This document shows, one piece after another, positions 1 through 7,153 of a stretch of 19,257 nt of DNA; position 1 is the stretch's first letter; each line of letters opens with the position of its first letter. Location of the stretch: NCBI GenBank assembly GCA_964550025.1, contig CAZJYI010000194.1:1-19257 (forward strand). Reading direction: 5' to 3'. The stretch comes from CAZJYI01 sp964550025. GTDB lineage: Bacteria > Verrucomicrobiota > Kiritimatiellia > UBA8416 > CAYOBW01. The position numbers were made by a program, and so were the translations under genes. The notes beneath the pieces are model-generated. The model was not told the origin of the DNA, ran no database searches, and saw only the letters and a list, made by a program, of their open reading frames with translations.

Positions 1-264
1 CTCGTCGAACGGTTCTTCGTGTACGACCGGGCCGGCAACCGCCTCTCGCGGACCGGGGCTTCCAGGGGTCGGACCTTGAATTAGAAGTTAACGCGGTGGT
101 ACGACGGCACGGTCGTGAGCAACACGTGGGACCGGCACGGGCGGCTCCAAGCCGTGCACTACCCGGGCGAGGCGGTTGCGATGACGTACCTCGACACCGG
201 GCTCGTCAGCTCCGTCAGCAACGCCGCCGGAGTCGTCTCCAGCAGCCATGACGGTGCGGGGTAG
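1..264 (+). pseudogene. RHS/YD-repeat protein remnant
   Basis: Frame 1 from the left edge reads as RHS/YD repeats. It contains YDRAGNRLSRTG at about 22-57, then WDRHGRLQAVHYPGEA and MTYLDTGLVSSVSNAAG up to about 225. RHS proteins are very large surface or secreted proteins, often polymorphic toxins, built from such repeats. The frame is broken by a TAG at 82-84 and ends at a second TAG at 262-264. No start codon or ribosome binding site is visible. This is therefore a decayed fragment whose upstream part lies outside the window. It converges on the aminopeptidase gene, leaving 31 bases between the two. An alternative is a live gene with sequencing errors, but two separate in-frame stops make that less likely. 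Confidence 0.7.
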
Positions 265-295
265 GATCGGCTTCCGGGGCGCGCTTCCGGCGAAG

Positions 296-1702
296 TTACA
301 TCGACAGCGCCAGTTCGGCGAGGGTGCGGGCGCCGAAGGCAGTGGCGCCTTTCGCGTAGTAACGCCATGCCTTGTCGATGCGAAACGCCTTGCCGGCAAT
401 GTCACAGTGTGCCCACTTCACGCCCGTGGAGACGAACTGCGAAAGGAAAATGCCGGCGGTGATTGTACCGGCCCAGCGGCCGCCCGTATTGTTGAGGTCG
501 GCGTGCGGATGCTTGAGTTGCTCGATATACTCGCCGTAGAGAGGGAGTTGCCAGAGCTCCTCACCCACTCTGAGGCCGGCTGCACGCACTTCAGCGGCCC
601 ATTCGTCATCGTTGGCCATCAGCCCGGCAATGCTGTTTCCGAGGGCGATCATACATGCCCCGGTCAATGTTGATGCTTCGACGATGTGGGTGGCGCCCTG
701 CTCGCAGGCATATGTCAACGTATCGCTAAGCACGAGCCGTCCCTCAGCGTCAGTGCTCTGGATGTGAATCGACTTGCCGTTCCGGGCCACGTAGATGTCT
801 CCCGGCCGGTAGGCGCGGCTTCCAGGCATGTTTTCGGCCAGCGGCATGTAGGCGGATACAGCGACGTGCGGCTTCAGACGTGCAATCATCAGCATGGCTC
901 CCAGAACGGCTCCCGCTCCTGCCATGTCGGCTTTCATCGGCGGCATGCCGGGCGGTGGCTTGAGGGACAGACCCCCCGAATCGAAGGTGATGCCTTTGCC
1001 GACCAGGGCCAGCTTCGTGGGGGAGGGTTTCGGAGGGCGGTAGTGCAGTTCGAGTAATGCCGGTTCGGCCGACCCGGCTTTGCCGACTTGCACGAGTCCC
1101 GGGAACCGCGCTTCCTTGAGAGCTCGCAGGCCCCGGGTCACGTTCACCCTCAGTCCGGAACCGCGACACACGCGTCGCGCACGACGCACGAAAGTGCCCG
1201 GGTTGAGCTCGTTGGCGGGGAGATCCAGGAACTCGCGGGCCGTGTTCTGTGGCTCAGCAATCGCAAGGGCCTGGCGGATGGCGGCCCCATGCCCGGGGAT
1301 GCGAACCGTGATTCGTTCGCGAGCATCCTCTTCCGACCGGCGGAACTGATCGAACACATAGTCGCCCAGCACAATCCCCTCGACTAGTGCCCGAACATCT
1401 TCGGGGGGCGCATTGATGGGGACGTGGGCGGCGGAGCAGCCGCTATCCCGCACTGCTGCCGCAATCCGCTGTCCTGCTATGCGCCATCTTTCCCCGCCGA
1501 GCAACCAGTCCTTGTCGGGCAGTCTGGTGATGAGGTATGGCCCCGTTTCGGTGAGCACGCGGGAGGATTCGCGTTTCTTATCGGCGGACAGACGACTGGC
1601 TTCCCGTGCAACCACCTCCGGCAGGGCGGTGGAGCAGTGATCGGCGATGACGGCTACAAGTTGTACTTTGCCCTTACGGGCGGTGACCGAGCAGTTGTGC
1701 AT
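296..1702 (-). CDS. pepA: Leucyl aminopeptidase (peptidase M17, PepA-like)
   Basis: A cytosolic, two-metal aminopeptidase that removes N-terminal residues from peptides. The protein is 468 residues, slightly shorter than E. coli PepA. An N-terminal macro-like domain (about 1-150) precedes the catalytic domain. The metal and catalytic residues of the family are all visible: K236 in VGKGITFDSGG, D241, K248 in SLKP, D259 in MKADMAGA, and the signature STDAEGRL at 316-323 carrying D, E and the catalytic R322. The C-terminal GTITAGIFLSQFV and KGATAFGARTLAEL blocks are also typical. The frame is open to an upstream ATG at 1786. The ATG at 1702 is preferred because GGAGG lies 8 bases upstream of it and 1786 has no such site. 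The gene stands alone and is divergent from the glycosyltransferase operon, so it is probably a separate housekeeping unit. Family assignment is firm; the exact peptide preference cannot be read. Confidence 0.95.
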   Translation of the reverse strand: MHNCSVTARKGKVQLVAVIADHCSTALPEVVAREASRLSADKKRESSRVLTETGPYLITRLPDKDWLLGGERWRIAGQRIAAAVRDSGCSAAHVPINAPPEDVRALVEGIVLGDYVFDQFRRSEEDARERITVRIPGHGAAIRQALAIAEPQNTAREFLDLPANELNPGTFVRRARRVCRGSGLRVNVTRGLRALKEARFPGLVQVGKAGSAEPALLELHYRPPKPSPTKLALVGKGITFDSGGLSLKPPPGMPPMKADMAGAGAVLGAMLMIARLKPHVAVSAYMPLAENMPGSRAYRPGDIYVARNGKSIHIQSTDAEGRLVLSDTLTYACEQGATHIVEASTLTGACMIALGNSIAGLMANDDEWAAEVRAAGLRVGEELWQLPLYGEYIEQLKHPHADLNNTGGRWAGTITAGIFLSQFVSTGVKWAHCDIAGKAFRIDKAWRYYAKGATAFGARTLAELALSM

Positions 1703-1773
1703 ATGGCGAGCCTCCGATTTCTGCGTTGGCTCCTGGCCAACGGTATCCGTGCTTGCTGATTTCCACTTCGCGC

Positions 1774-1801
1774 TTGCGTGACGCATGGTGGCCGTTATTA
1801 T
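1774..1801 (+). promoter_or_regulatory. Possible promoter of the glycan operon
   Basis: TTGCGT (1774-1779) and TATTAT (1796-1801) are separated by 16 bases and resemble a sigma-70 promoter with a good -10 and a weak -35. Transcription would begin about 3 bases before the ATG at 1811, which would give an almost leaderless message. That fits the absence of any ribosome binding site before that ATG. The patch is unusually AT-rich for this window and lies between two divergent genes. Motif evidence only. Confidence 0.3.
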
Positions 1802-1810
1802 TCAGCCATA

Positions 1811-2785
1811 ATGGAAACGGATGTGTCCATCGTGATTCCCGTCTACAAATCGGGTCAGTGGATCGGGGAGCTTGCCGAGAAGATTGCGGCGGTTCTCCGG
1901 GAAGCCGGCAAGAGCCACGAGATCATTCTGGTGGATGACTGTTCGCCTGACGACACATGGTTGGCTGTCCGCGAAGCGGCCGAGGCGAGCCCGTGCGTCA
2001 GAGGATTGCAGCTCATGGTTAACGAAGGGCAGCCCAAGGCGACGCTGTGCGGCCTTGCACACGCCCGCGGTCGGACGGTCGTTACGATGGACGACGATTT
2101 TCAGCATCCGCCGGAAGAGATCCCAAAGCTGCTGACGACGCTGGAGCAGAACCCGGAGATCGACTGCGTACTGGGCTACTTCAACGAAAAGCAGCACGCC
2201 AGGTATCGCAATTGGGCGTCGGGCGTGATACGCCGGATCAATGCCATGTCGTTCCGGTTGCCCAAGGGCACGCGGTCGTCCGGTTTCCGCGCCATGCGGA
2301 GCCAGCTTGCCGAGGCCATTACAGCGCACAGGTCGTTGAACCCGACCATTCCGGTGTTGCTTTATGGCAGCACCCAACGCGTCATGTCCATCCCGGTGGA
2401 TCATGCCCGGCGGCGTGGTGGGAAGTCCAACTACACGTTGCGCCGGCAGTTTCGCGTGGCGTTCGACAACATCTGCTATGCCAGCATGCTTCCGCTCCGC
2501 ATGGTTTCGGCCTTGGGCATGGGCGCCTGTGGGTTGAGCGTGATACTGATGGTTGTTTTCCTGCTGAAATACACATTGGGGCTGGTGAAGGAACCCGGAT
2601 GGACAACGCTTGTCCTGCTGCTCACGTTCTTCTCCGGCACGATTCTCCTGGCTGTCGGCGTAATCGGGGAATACATGGTGCGTATTCTGAGGGAGGTGCG
2701 GCAGCGCCCCCTCTACATTGTTCGCCAGACGGCCGGCGCTGTATCGTTGCCTTTGGCCGGTAGATCGAAGGAGGACCAGGTTTGA
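1811..2785 (+). CDS. GtrB/ArnC-like family 2 glycosyltransferase with two membrane helices
   Basis: Predicted to move a sugar from a nucleotide donor to polyprenyl phosphate on the inner face of the membrane, as the DPM synthase, ArnC and GtrB families do. The protein is 324 residues. The GT-A domain covers about 1-225: VSIVIPVYKSG at the start, VDDCSPDDTW at 41-50, the metal-binding DDD at 94-96 followed by FQHPPEEIPKLL, GFRAMR at 158-163 and RRGGKSNYTLRRQF at 201-214, matching the acceptor-side R-G-S-Y block of ArnC. Two hydrophobic segments follow (about 230-257 and 265-289), then the family tail RPLYIVRQT. The start at 1811 puts VSIVIPVY four residues in, as is usual; an in-frame ATG at 1778 would add 11 unlikely residues. 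Neither has a ribosome binding site. First gene of a tight operon. The sugar cannot be told. Confidence 0.9.
   Translation: METDVSIVIPVYKSGQWIGELAEKIAAVLREAGKSHEIILVDDCSPDDTWLAVREAAEASPCVRGLQLMVNEGQPKATLCGLAHARGRTVVTMDDDFQHPPEEIPKLLTTLEQNPEIDCVLGYFNEKQHARYRNWASGVIRRINAMSFRLPKGTRSSGFRAMRSQLAEAITAHRSLNPTIPVLLYGSTQRVMSIPVDHARRRGGKSNYTLRRQFRVAFDNICYASMLPLRMVSALGMGACGLSVILMVVFLLKYTLGLVKEPGWTTLVLLLTFFSGTILLAVGVIGEYMVRILREVRQRPLYIVRQTAGAVSLPLAGRSKEDQV
2768..2774 (+). promoter_or_regulatory. Ribosome binding site that fixes a TTG start
   Basis: AAGGAGG lies 7 bases before the TTG at 2782, inside the 3' end of the glycosyltransferase gene. The TTG overlaps the upstream TGA as TTGA. This strong site, and the protein beginning MSRLLILGAG as expected for the family, decide the non-ATG start. 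It also suggests translational coupling between the two genes. Confidence 0.8.
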
Positions 2786-3975
2786 GCCGTTTGTTGATAC
2801 TGGGCGCCGGAGTGTACCAGGTACCGTTGATCCAGCGGGCCCGTGAACGCGGGCACCATGTTTGCGTTGCTTCCTGGAGCGGGGACGATCCCGGCATGCG
2901 ACTGGCGCATGACGCGTGGGTTGTCGACACGACCGACAAGGACACGTTGCTGCGGCGAGCCCGTGCAACGGGCATCGAAGGGGTAGCTACAACGGGAACC
3001 GACGTAGCCGTTCCAGCCGTCGGGCACATCTGCGACGCGTTGGGTCTGCCGGGCTTCTCCTACGAAACGGCCTTGCGTTGCTCGAACAAGATACGTATGC
3101 AGGCCGCCTTCGCCGAGCACGGCGTACGTTCGGCGCGGAATGTCCGCGTGGCGTCCTTTGAGGGCGCCCGCGAGGAGGCCGAGCGCATGGGTTATCCGGT
3201 CATCGTCAAAGCGCCGGACAGTTCGGGTTCGCGCGGCGTCATCTCCGCCGAGAGCGCGGAGATGCTGGCTGCGGCATATGCCGAGGCGGCAAGTGTCTCG
3301 CGTTGCGGTGACGTGCTGCTCGAGGAGTTGCTGACGGGCGAGGAGTTCGGAGCCCAGGTGGTGGTTTGCGGCGGCAAGATGCAGGCGTGCCTCCTTCACA
3401 ACGACACGGTAACGCCTCCGCCCATCAGTGTTCCCATCGGGCATTCCTGCCCGGCGCGGCTGGACGACGTCGTACAGGCGGACGCCGAGGCGGTCTGCAC
3501 AGCCGCGGTGCGTGCGCTCGACATTCGCGACGCCGTCTGCAATGCGGATCTCATACTCACCGACCGCGGCGTCTACATGTTGGAGATCGGGGTTCGCATC
3601 GGGGCAACCGGCATTCCCGAGATCCTGGCCCTGCATGCGGGAGTGGACCTGTACGACGCGGCGCTGGATCTTGCCTTTGGACGTTTCCCGGGTATTGCGC
3701 CCCGCCCGGGCAGGGCCGCGGGCATCCTGATTGTGCGCGCCCCCGCAACCGGCACGTTGCGCCGTTGCCGGGTGCCGGATGCCGTCCGGGATCTCGCGCC
3801 GGACTGCGCCGTTGCCTTCGACTACGCGGAAGGCGAGCAGGTCCGTGCGTTTCGCACGGGGCCGGACCGGATCGGGAGTATCCTGCTCACGGCCGACACG
3901 GCTGATACTGCCGAGGCCTTGTGCGAGCAGGTCGCTGCCGTCCTTGACATTGTCGTGGACCCCGCGGGCGAGTAA
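2782..3975 (+). CDS. ATP-grasp ligase (carboxylate-amine ligase-like)
   Basis: ATP-grasp enzymes activate a carboxylate as an acyl phosphate and join it to an amine or other nucleophile. The protein is 397 residues. An N-terminal Rossmann-like pre-ATP-grasp domain (1-100, LLILGAGVYQVPLIQRARERG) leads to the ATP-grasp core: SNKIRMQAAFAEHGV at 101-115, the lysine strand YPVIVKAPDSSGSRGV at 138-153, the EELLTGEEF block near 181-189 and the metal-binding strand MLEIGVRIGATGIPE at 266-280. A C-terminal domain (about 305-397) resembles the biotin-carboxylase-like tail of the family. In the metal strand the common E-x-N-P-R becomes E-x-G-V-R, a variant recalled from the EIGGRIGATCLPEL type of ATP-grasp proteins. 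The gene begins at TTG, coupled to the upstream gene, and ends 15 bases before the next. Next to an adenylate-forming enzyme it may add an amino acid or acid to a glycan precursor. Substrates are unknown. Confidence 0.85.
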   Translation: MSRLLILGAGVYQVPLIQRARERGHHVCVASWSGDDPGMRLAHDAWVVDTTDKDTLLRRARATGIEGVATTGTDVAVPAVGHICDALGLPGFSYETALRCSNKIRMQAAFAEHGVRSARNVRVASFEGAREEAERMGYPVIVKAPDSSGSRGVISAESAEMLAAAYAEAASVSRCGDVLLEELLTGEEFGAQVVVCGGKMQACLLHNDTVTPPPISVPIGHSCPARLDDVVQADAEAVCTAAVRALDIRDAVCNADLILTDRGVYMLEIGVRIGATGIPEILALHAGVDLYDAALDLAFGRFPGIAPRPGRAAGILIVRAPATGTLRRCRVPDAVRDLAPDCAVAFDYAEGEQVRAFRTGPDRIGSILLTADTADTAEALCEQVAAVLDIVVDPAGE

Positions 3976-3990
3976 ACGGAGATCGATCCC

Positions 3991-5352
3991 ATGCTGGCGG
4001 AGTTCCCGTTGACATGGCTACCCGCCCTGGGGTGCCGTTTCCTGTTCCTCTTGCGCTCGCAGCGGTGGAATGCCGAGACGATGGGCCGATATGCCGATCG
4101 GCGGCTGCGGCTGCTGGTACGCCATGCGGCGCGCCACGTTCCCTACTACCGGGATCTCTTCCGCAGGACAGGGCTGGATCCGGCCGCTTTTCGCGGTCGC
4201 CGGGACTTGCACCGCATTCCGCTATTGGAGAAAGACGTTTTGCGGACCCGGGCCGACGAGCTTATCGCGGACAACGCGGCGCGCTTCAAACCGATATGGC
4301 ATCATACCAGCGGGTCTACCGGGACGCCCGTGCGGTTCATGGTCGACAGGGGGGGTCGCGTTCACGACGCCGCGGCCACGCTCCGGGCCTACCTGTGGGC
4401 AGGGTTTGTACCGGGGCGGAAGGTGTTCAGTCTGAAGTTCTTCATGCGCGGTTGGGCTTACCGCTACAGCATGGCTGGGCGGGCGCTGAACGCCGACACG
4501 ATGCAGCTTGGGCCGGAAACGGCGGATGCCCTGTGGGGCGAGCTGAACCGGCTGAAGCCCGGCTTCTTCCACGGCTATCCTTTTGCCCTGGTCACGCTGG
4601 CCGTGCTGGGCAGCAAGGCCGGGATGGTGCGGCATCACCCCCACACGATCCTGTCGGTGGCGGAATCGCTTCCGCCTGCCGTGCGCCGGCGACTCAGCGA
4701 GTTGTACGGCGGCGCCCGGGTTTTCGACATCTACAGCATGACCGAGAACTGCGTCATGATCGCCGAGTGCTCCGCGGGCACGCGTCACGTGCTGGACGAC
4801 TACGCCTGGCACGAGCTGGTGGACGAAAACGGCGACCCGGTGGATTCGGGAAGGGGCGAAATCGTAGGTACGGGATACTACAACTATGCGATGCCGCTGA
4901 TCCGCTATCGCACGCGCGATTGGGCGCATTGGGCCCGCGAACAGGGCTCGTGCCCCTGCGGCCGGTCTCTGCGCGCGGTCGGGGCCATCGAAGGGCGCAA
5001 GGAGGACATGGTGCAGACGCCGGACGGTCGCATCATCAACCTGTTCGAAGACCCGTTCAACGTGACGCGGGGTGTCGTGGCCGGCCAGTACATCCAGGAC
5101 GCGCCGGACCACATGACGGTCAACATTCTGCCCGCGCCGGATTTTGATCCCCGCAGCCTCGAGAGTATGGAGCGCGATCTGGTCATGCGTGTCGGCGAGG
5201 GAATGCGCATAACCTGCAAGGTCGTCGAGGCGCTGGAACGCCGCCCGGGCGATTCGGGAAAGATCCCATTTGTGATTTCCAGAATTGGGAACACATTATA
5301 CAGTGCGGGCGATTTTACGGATCCCGGGGAGGTGGGTGAGGACGCAACATGA
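3991..5352 (+). CDS. Phenylacetate-CoA ligase-like adenylate-forming enzyme (PaaK/CapK family)
   Basis: The ANL family activates a carboxylic acid as an acyl-adenylate and passes it to CoA or another acceptor. CapK-type members sit in capsule and surface-glycan loci. The protein is 453 residues, the normal length. Visible motifs: the nucleotide loop TSGSTGTPV at 106-114, YSMTE at 248-252, YRTRDW at 306-311, the hinge GRKED at 335-339 and a C-terminal GDSGKIPFVIS whose lysine fits the catalytic position. A CPCGRS motif at 321-326 resembles the C-x-C-G-R seen in many CapK proteins and could bind a metal. The start has GGAG 9 bases upstream; the stop overlaps the next start as ATGA. In this operon it probably supplies an activated acyl group for glycan or lipid decoration. 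That it uses phenylacetate specifically is unlikely and not supported by neighbours. Confidence 0.88.
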   Translation: MLAEFPLTWLPALGCRFLFLLRSQRWNAETMGRYADRRLRLLVRHAARHVPYYRDLFRRTGLDPAAFRGRRDLHRIPLLEKDVLRTRADELIADNAARFKPIWHHTSGSTGTPVRFMVDRGGRVHDAAATLRAYLWAGFVPGRKVFSLKFFMRGWAYRYSMAGRALNADTMQLGPETADALWGELNRLKPGFFHGYPFALVTLAVLGSKAGMVRHHPHTILSVAESLPPAVRRRLSELYGGARVFDIYSMTENCVMIAECSAGTRHVLDDYAWHELVDENGDPVDSGRGEIVGTGYYNYAMPLIRYRTRDWAHWAREQGSCPCGRSLRAVGAIEGRKEDMVQTPDGRIINLFEDPFNVTRGVVAGQYIQDAPDHMTVNILPAPDFDPRSLESMERDLVMRVGEGMRITCKVVEALERRPGDSGKIPFVISRIGNTLYSAGDFTDPGEVGEDAT

Positions 5353-6143
5353 ACGTGGTACGAGAACAGTGGAACGGCAAGGCGAACGAATGGATCGCGT
5401 TCGCGCGTGACGACCGTAGCTACTGGTCGCGGCGGCTGCGTTGTATCGCGGAACTGGCGACGAAGTACGTCCCGTCCGGCCGCGCCCTGGATGTAGGTTG
5501 CGGACCGGGCCTCCTGGTGCGCCTGTTGACCGAAGCCGGGCTCGAAGCCCACGGGGCCGATCTTTCCGAGAAGATGGTCGAAAAGGCCGCCGAGATTCTG
5601 GCGCCCTGTGTTGAGGATCCGCGCAGTCGCCTGCACCACTGCGTCGACGGCGGAATGCCGTTCGGCCCGGACAGTGAGCCGTTCGACCTCATCAGCGCGA
5701 TCGGCATTCTCGAGTACATCACCGACCGGCGCGGGTACATCAGCCGTCTTGTTGAGCTGACACGCCCCGGCGGCCATCTCGTGCTTGCCAATACGAACAA
5801 CATACGTTCCCTGTTCATCACCCTGGCCGTCGGCAGCCGCATCCTCCGTTTCTGGCCGACCCGGCGTTGGTACGAGACGATCCGCAACCTGGCGCGCACG
5901 GGAATCTGGAGCGGCGGGCATATCGACTACGCCAACGCGGATCGCATCTACAGCGCCGCCGCCCTCGACGGACTGGCCGTCGAGCTCGGACTGGAAGTCG
6001 TTGACGGGCTGGACCTGTTCAACTTCAGTTGGCTCGACCGCAATCCCGGCCACCGTGCCGGTCTCGGCAAGGCGCTGGCGCGACGGTGGGGATGGAACCA
6101 CGTTGGCGTCTACCGACGCCCCGATGCTGACCGTTCGGCATGA
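5349..6143 (+). CDS. Class I SAM-dependent methyltransferase
   Basis: A soluble Rossmann-fold methyltransferase of 264 residues. Motif I is ALDVGCGPGLLVRLL at 46-60, followed by the acidic residue binding the SAM ribose at D71 (HGADLSEKM). Motif IV-like FDLISAIGILEYI is at 112-124 and the post-motif RPGGHLVLANTN at 139-150. The remaining C-terminal region (about 155-264) is variable and rich in aromatic residues, probably the substrate cap. The start ATG overlaps the previous stop as ATGA, with GAGG a few bases upstream, and the stop overlaps the next start in the same way, so it is part of the glycan operon. It most likely O- or N-methylates a sugar, lipid or the attached acyl group. The sequence does not identify the acceptor; quinone or small-molecule methylation would also fit the fold but not the context. 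Confidence 0.88.
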   Translation: MNVVREQWNGKANEWIAFARDDRSYWSRRLRCIAELATKYVPSGRALDVGCGPGLLVRLLTEAGLEAHGADLSEKMVEKAAEILAPCVEDPRSRLHHCVDGGMPFGPDSEPFDLISAIGILEYITDRRGYISRLVELTRPGGHLVLANTNNIRSLFITLAVGSRILRFWPTRRWYETIRNLARTGIWSGGHIDYANADRIYSAAALDGLAVELGLEVVDGLDLFNFSWLDRNPGHRAGLGKALARRWGWNHVGVYRRPDADRSA

Positions 6144-7153
6144 AGCCGTGGGCCCAGAGGTGCGTGTTCTGGGGGCGCATCCTGCTTCCCCTGCTTCTTC
6201 TTGCGATCATTTTTTCGCGCGTCAGTTTCGGCGAGCTGCTTGCCGTCTTGCGCGGCGTGCGGCTTGACTTGGCGGTGTGGGGGTGGGTCTTCGGCTACAT
6301 CGTTCCCATTTTCGCCTGCGTCCTGCGCTGGCAGTGGGTGCTCCGGCACGGCTATGCGCTGGATGTGCCGTTCTTCTACCTGTTGCGCCAGTTCTGGGTC
6401 GGCATGTTCGTCGGCTACCTTGTCCCGGGCGGCATCGGCACGGACCTCTATCGCATCGCCGCCCTTTCCCGCAAGACGGGCGGGTTCCACAAGAATGCCG
6501 CCGCGGTGGTGGGGGAGAAGGTGGTCGTACTCCTTGCCAACGGTCTACTGGTCATGGCCGCGTATCCCTTCATCGCGTCGAGAATCACCGCGGACGCAAA
6601 GGTCGACAGGTTGATCCGCATGGTCTACGGGCTTGGTCTCGCGGGATGGCTGGGTCTCGTCGTCTTCGCCCTGTGCGGCATGCTCTGGAAGGGGGCCGCC
6701 GGGCAGTTCCTTCGACGCCGGTTGCGCCGGCTGGAGGAGCGGGCCGCCGCACGGTCGCACATCGCGGCGCCTGCCGGCGGCGAAGGGTTGCTCGACGTGC
6801 TCAAGCCCTTCTTTGCCTGGCGGCTCCAGCTCCTGATCGTGGTTGTGACCGTCGTCAGCCAGTTGATCGCATGCTATGGGGGAAAGCTCATGGTTGCCTC
6901 GGTTGGCGTGGACCTGCCCCTGCTCGTGCACGTGCTGGTCTGGAACCTGATGGTCTTCGTTTTTATGGCCCCAATCTCGATCGGCACGCTGGGCGTTCGC
7001 GAAGGGACGTTCATTGTGCTGTTCGGGTTGTTCGGCGTTGCGCGCGAGGCTTCGCTCGCCGCGTCGTTCGTCGGTCTCGCGAGCCTGCTGCTCACGGTAG
7101 CTCTCGGTGGGGTGATTGCCTTGGCGACCGGATGGCGGCAGGAGGCGAAATGA
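6140..7153 (+). CDS. UPF0104 / LPG-synthase-TM-like membrane protein (AglD2/YbhN type)
   Basis: An integral membrane protein of 337 residues with about eight hydrophobic segments, starting at about 10-30 (ILLPLLLLAIIFSRVSFGEL) and ending at about 300-330. It shows the family blocks: PGGIGTDLYRIAALSRKTGG at about 95-115 and PISIGTLGVREG at about 278-290, the latter the usual G-x-G-V-R-E signature. Relatives include the membrane domain of lysyl-phosphatidylglycerol synthase (MprF), proposed to flip lipids, and AglD-linked proteins in archaeal glycosylation. The soluble aminoacyl transferase domain of MprF is absent. The gene overlaps both neighbours by ATGA. Between a polyprenyl-phosphate glycosyltransferase and a GT-C-like protein, the simplest role is moving or handling the lipid-linked sugar across the membrane. 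This role is inferred; the family itself is poorly characterised. Confidence 0.85.
   Translation: MKPWAQRCVFWGRILLPLLLLAIIFSRVSFGELLAVLRGVRLDLAVWGWVFGYIVPIFACVLRWQWVLRHGYALDVPFFYLLRQFWVGMFVGYLVPGGIGTDLYRIAALSRKTGGFHKNAAAVVGEKVVVLLANGLLVMAAYPFIASRITADAKVDRLIRMVYGLGLAGWLGLVVFALCGMLWKGAAGQFLRRRLRRLEERAAARSHIAAPAGGEGLLDVLKPFFAWRLQLLIVVVTVVSQLIACYGGKLMVASVGVDLPLLVHVLVWNLMVFVFMAPISIGTLGVREGTFIVLFGLFGVAREASLAASFVGLASLLLTVALGGVIALATGWRQEAK

Noticed and set aside
1703..1786. 28-codon extension of the aminopeptidase
   Set aside because: No ribosome binding site at 1786, whereas GGAGG precedes the ATG at 1702.
6277..7149. 291-codon upstream extension of the 7150 gene's frame
   Set aside because: It overlaps the UPF0104 gene in another frame, reads as random basic sequence, and the AGGAGG/ATGA start at 7150 is much better.
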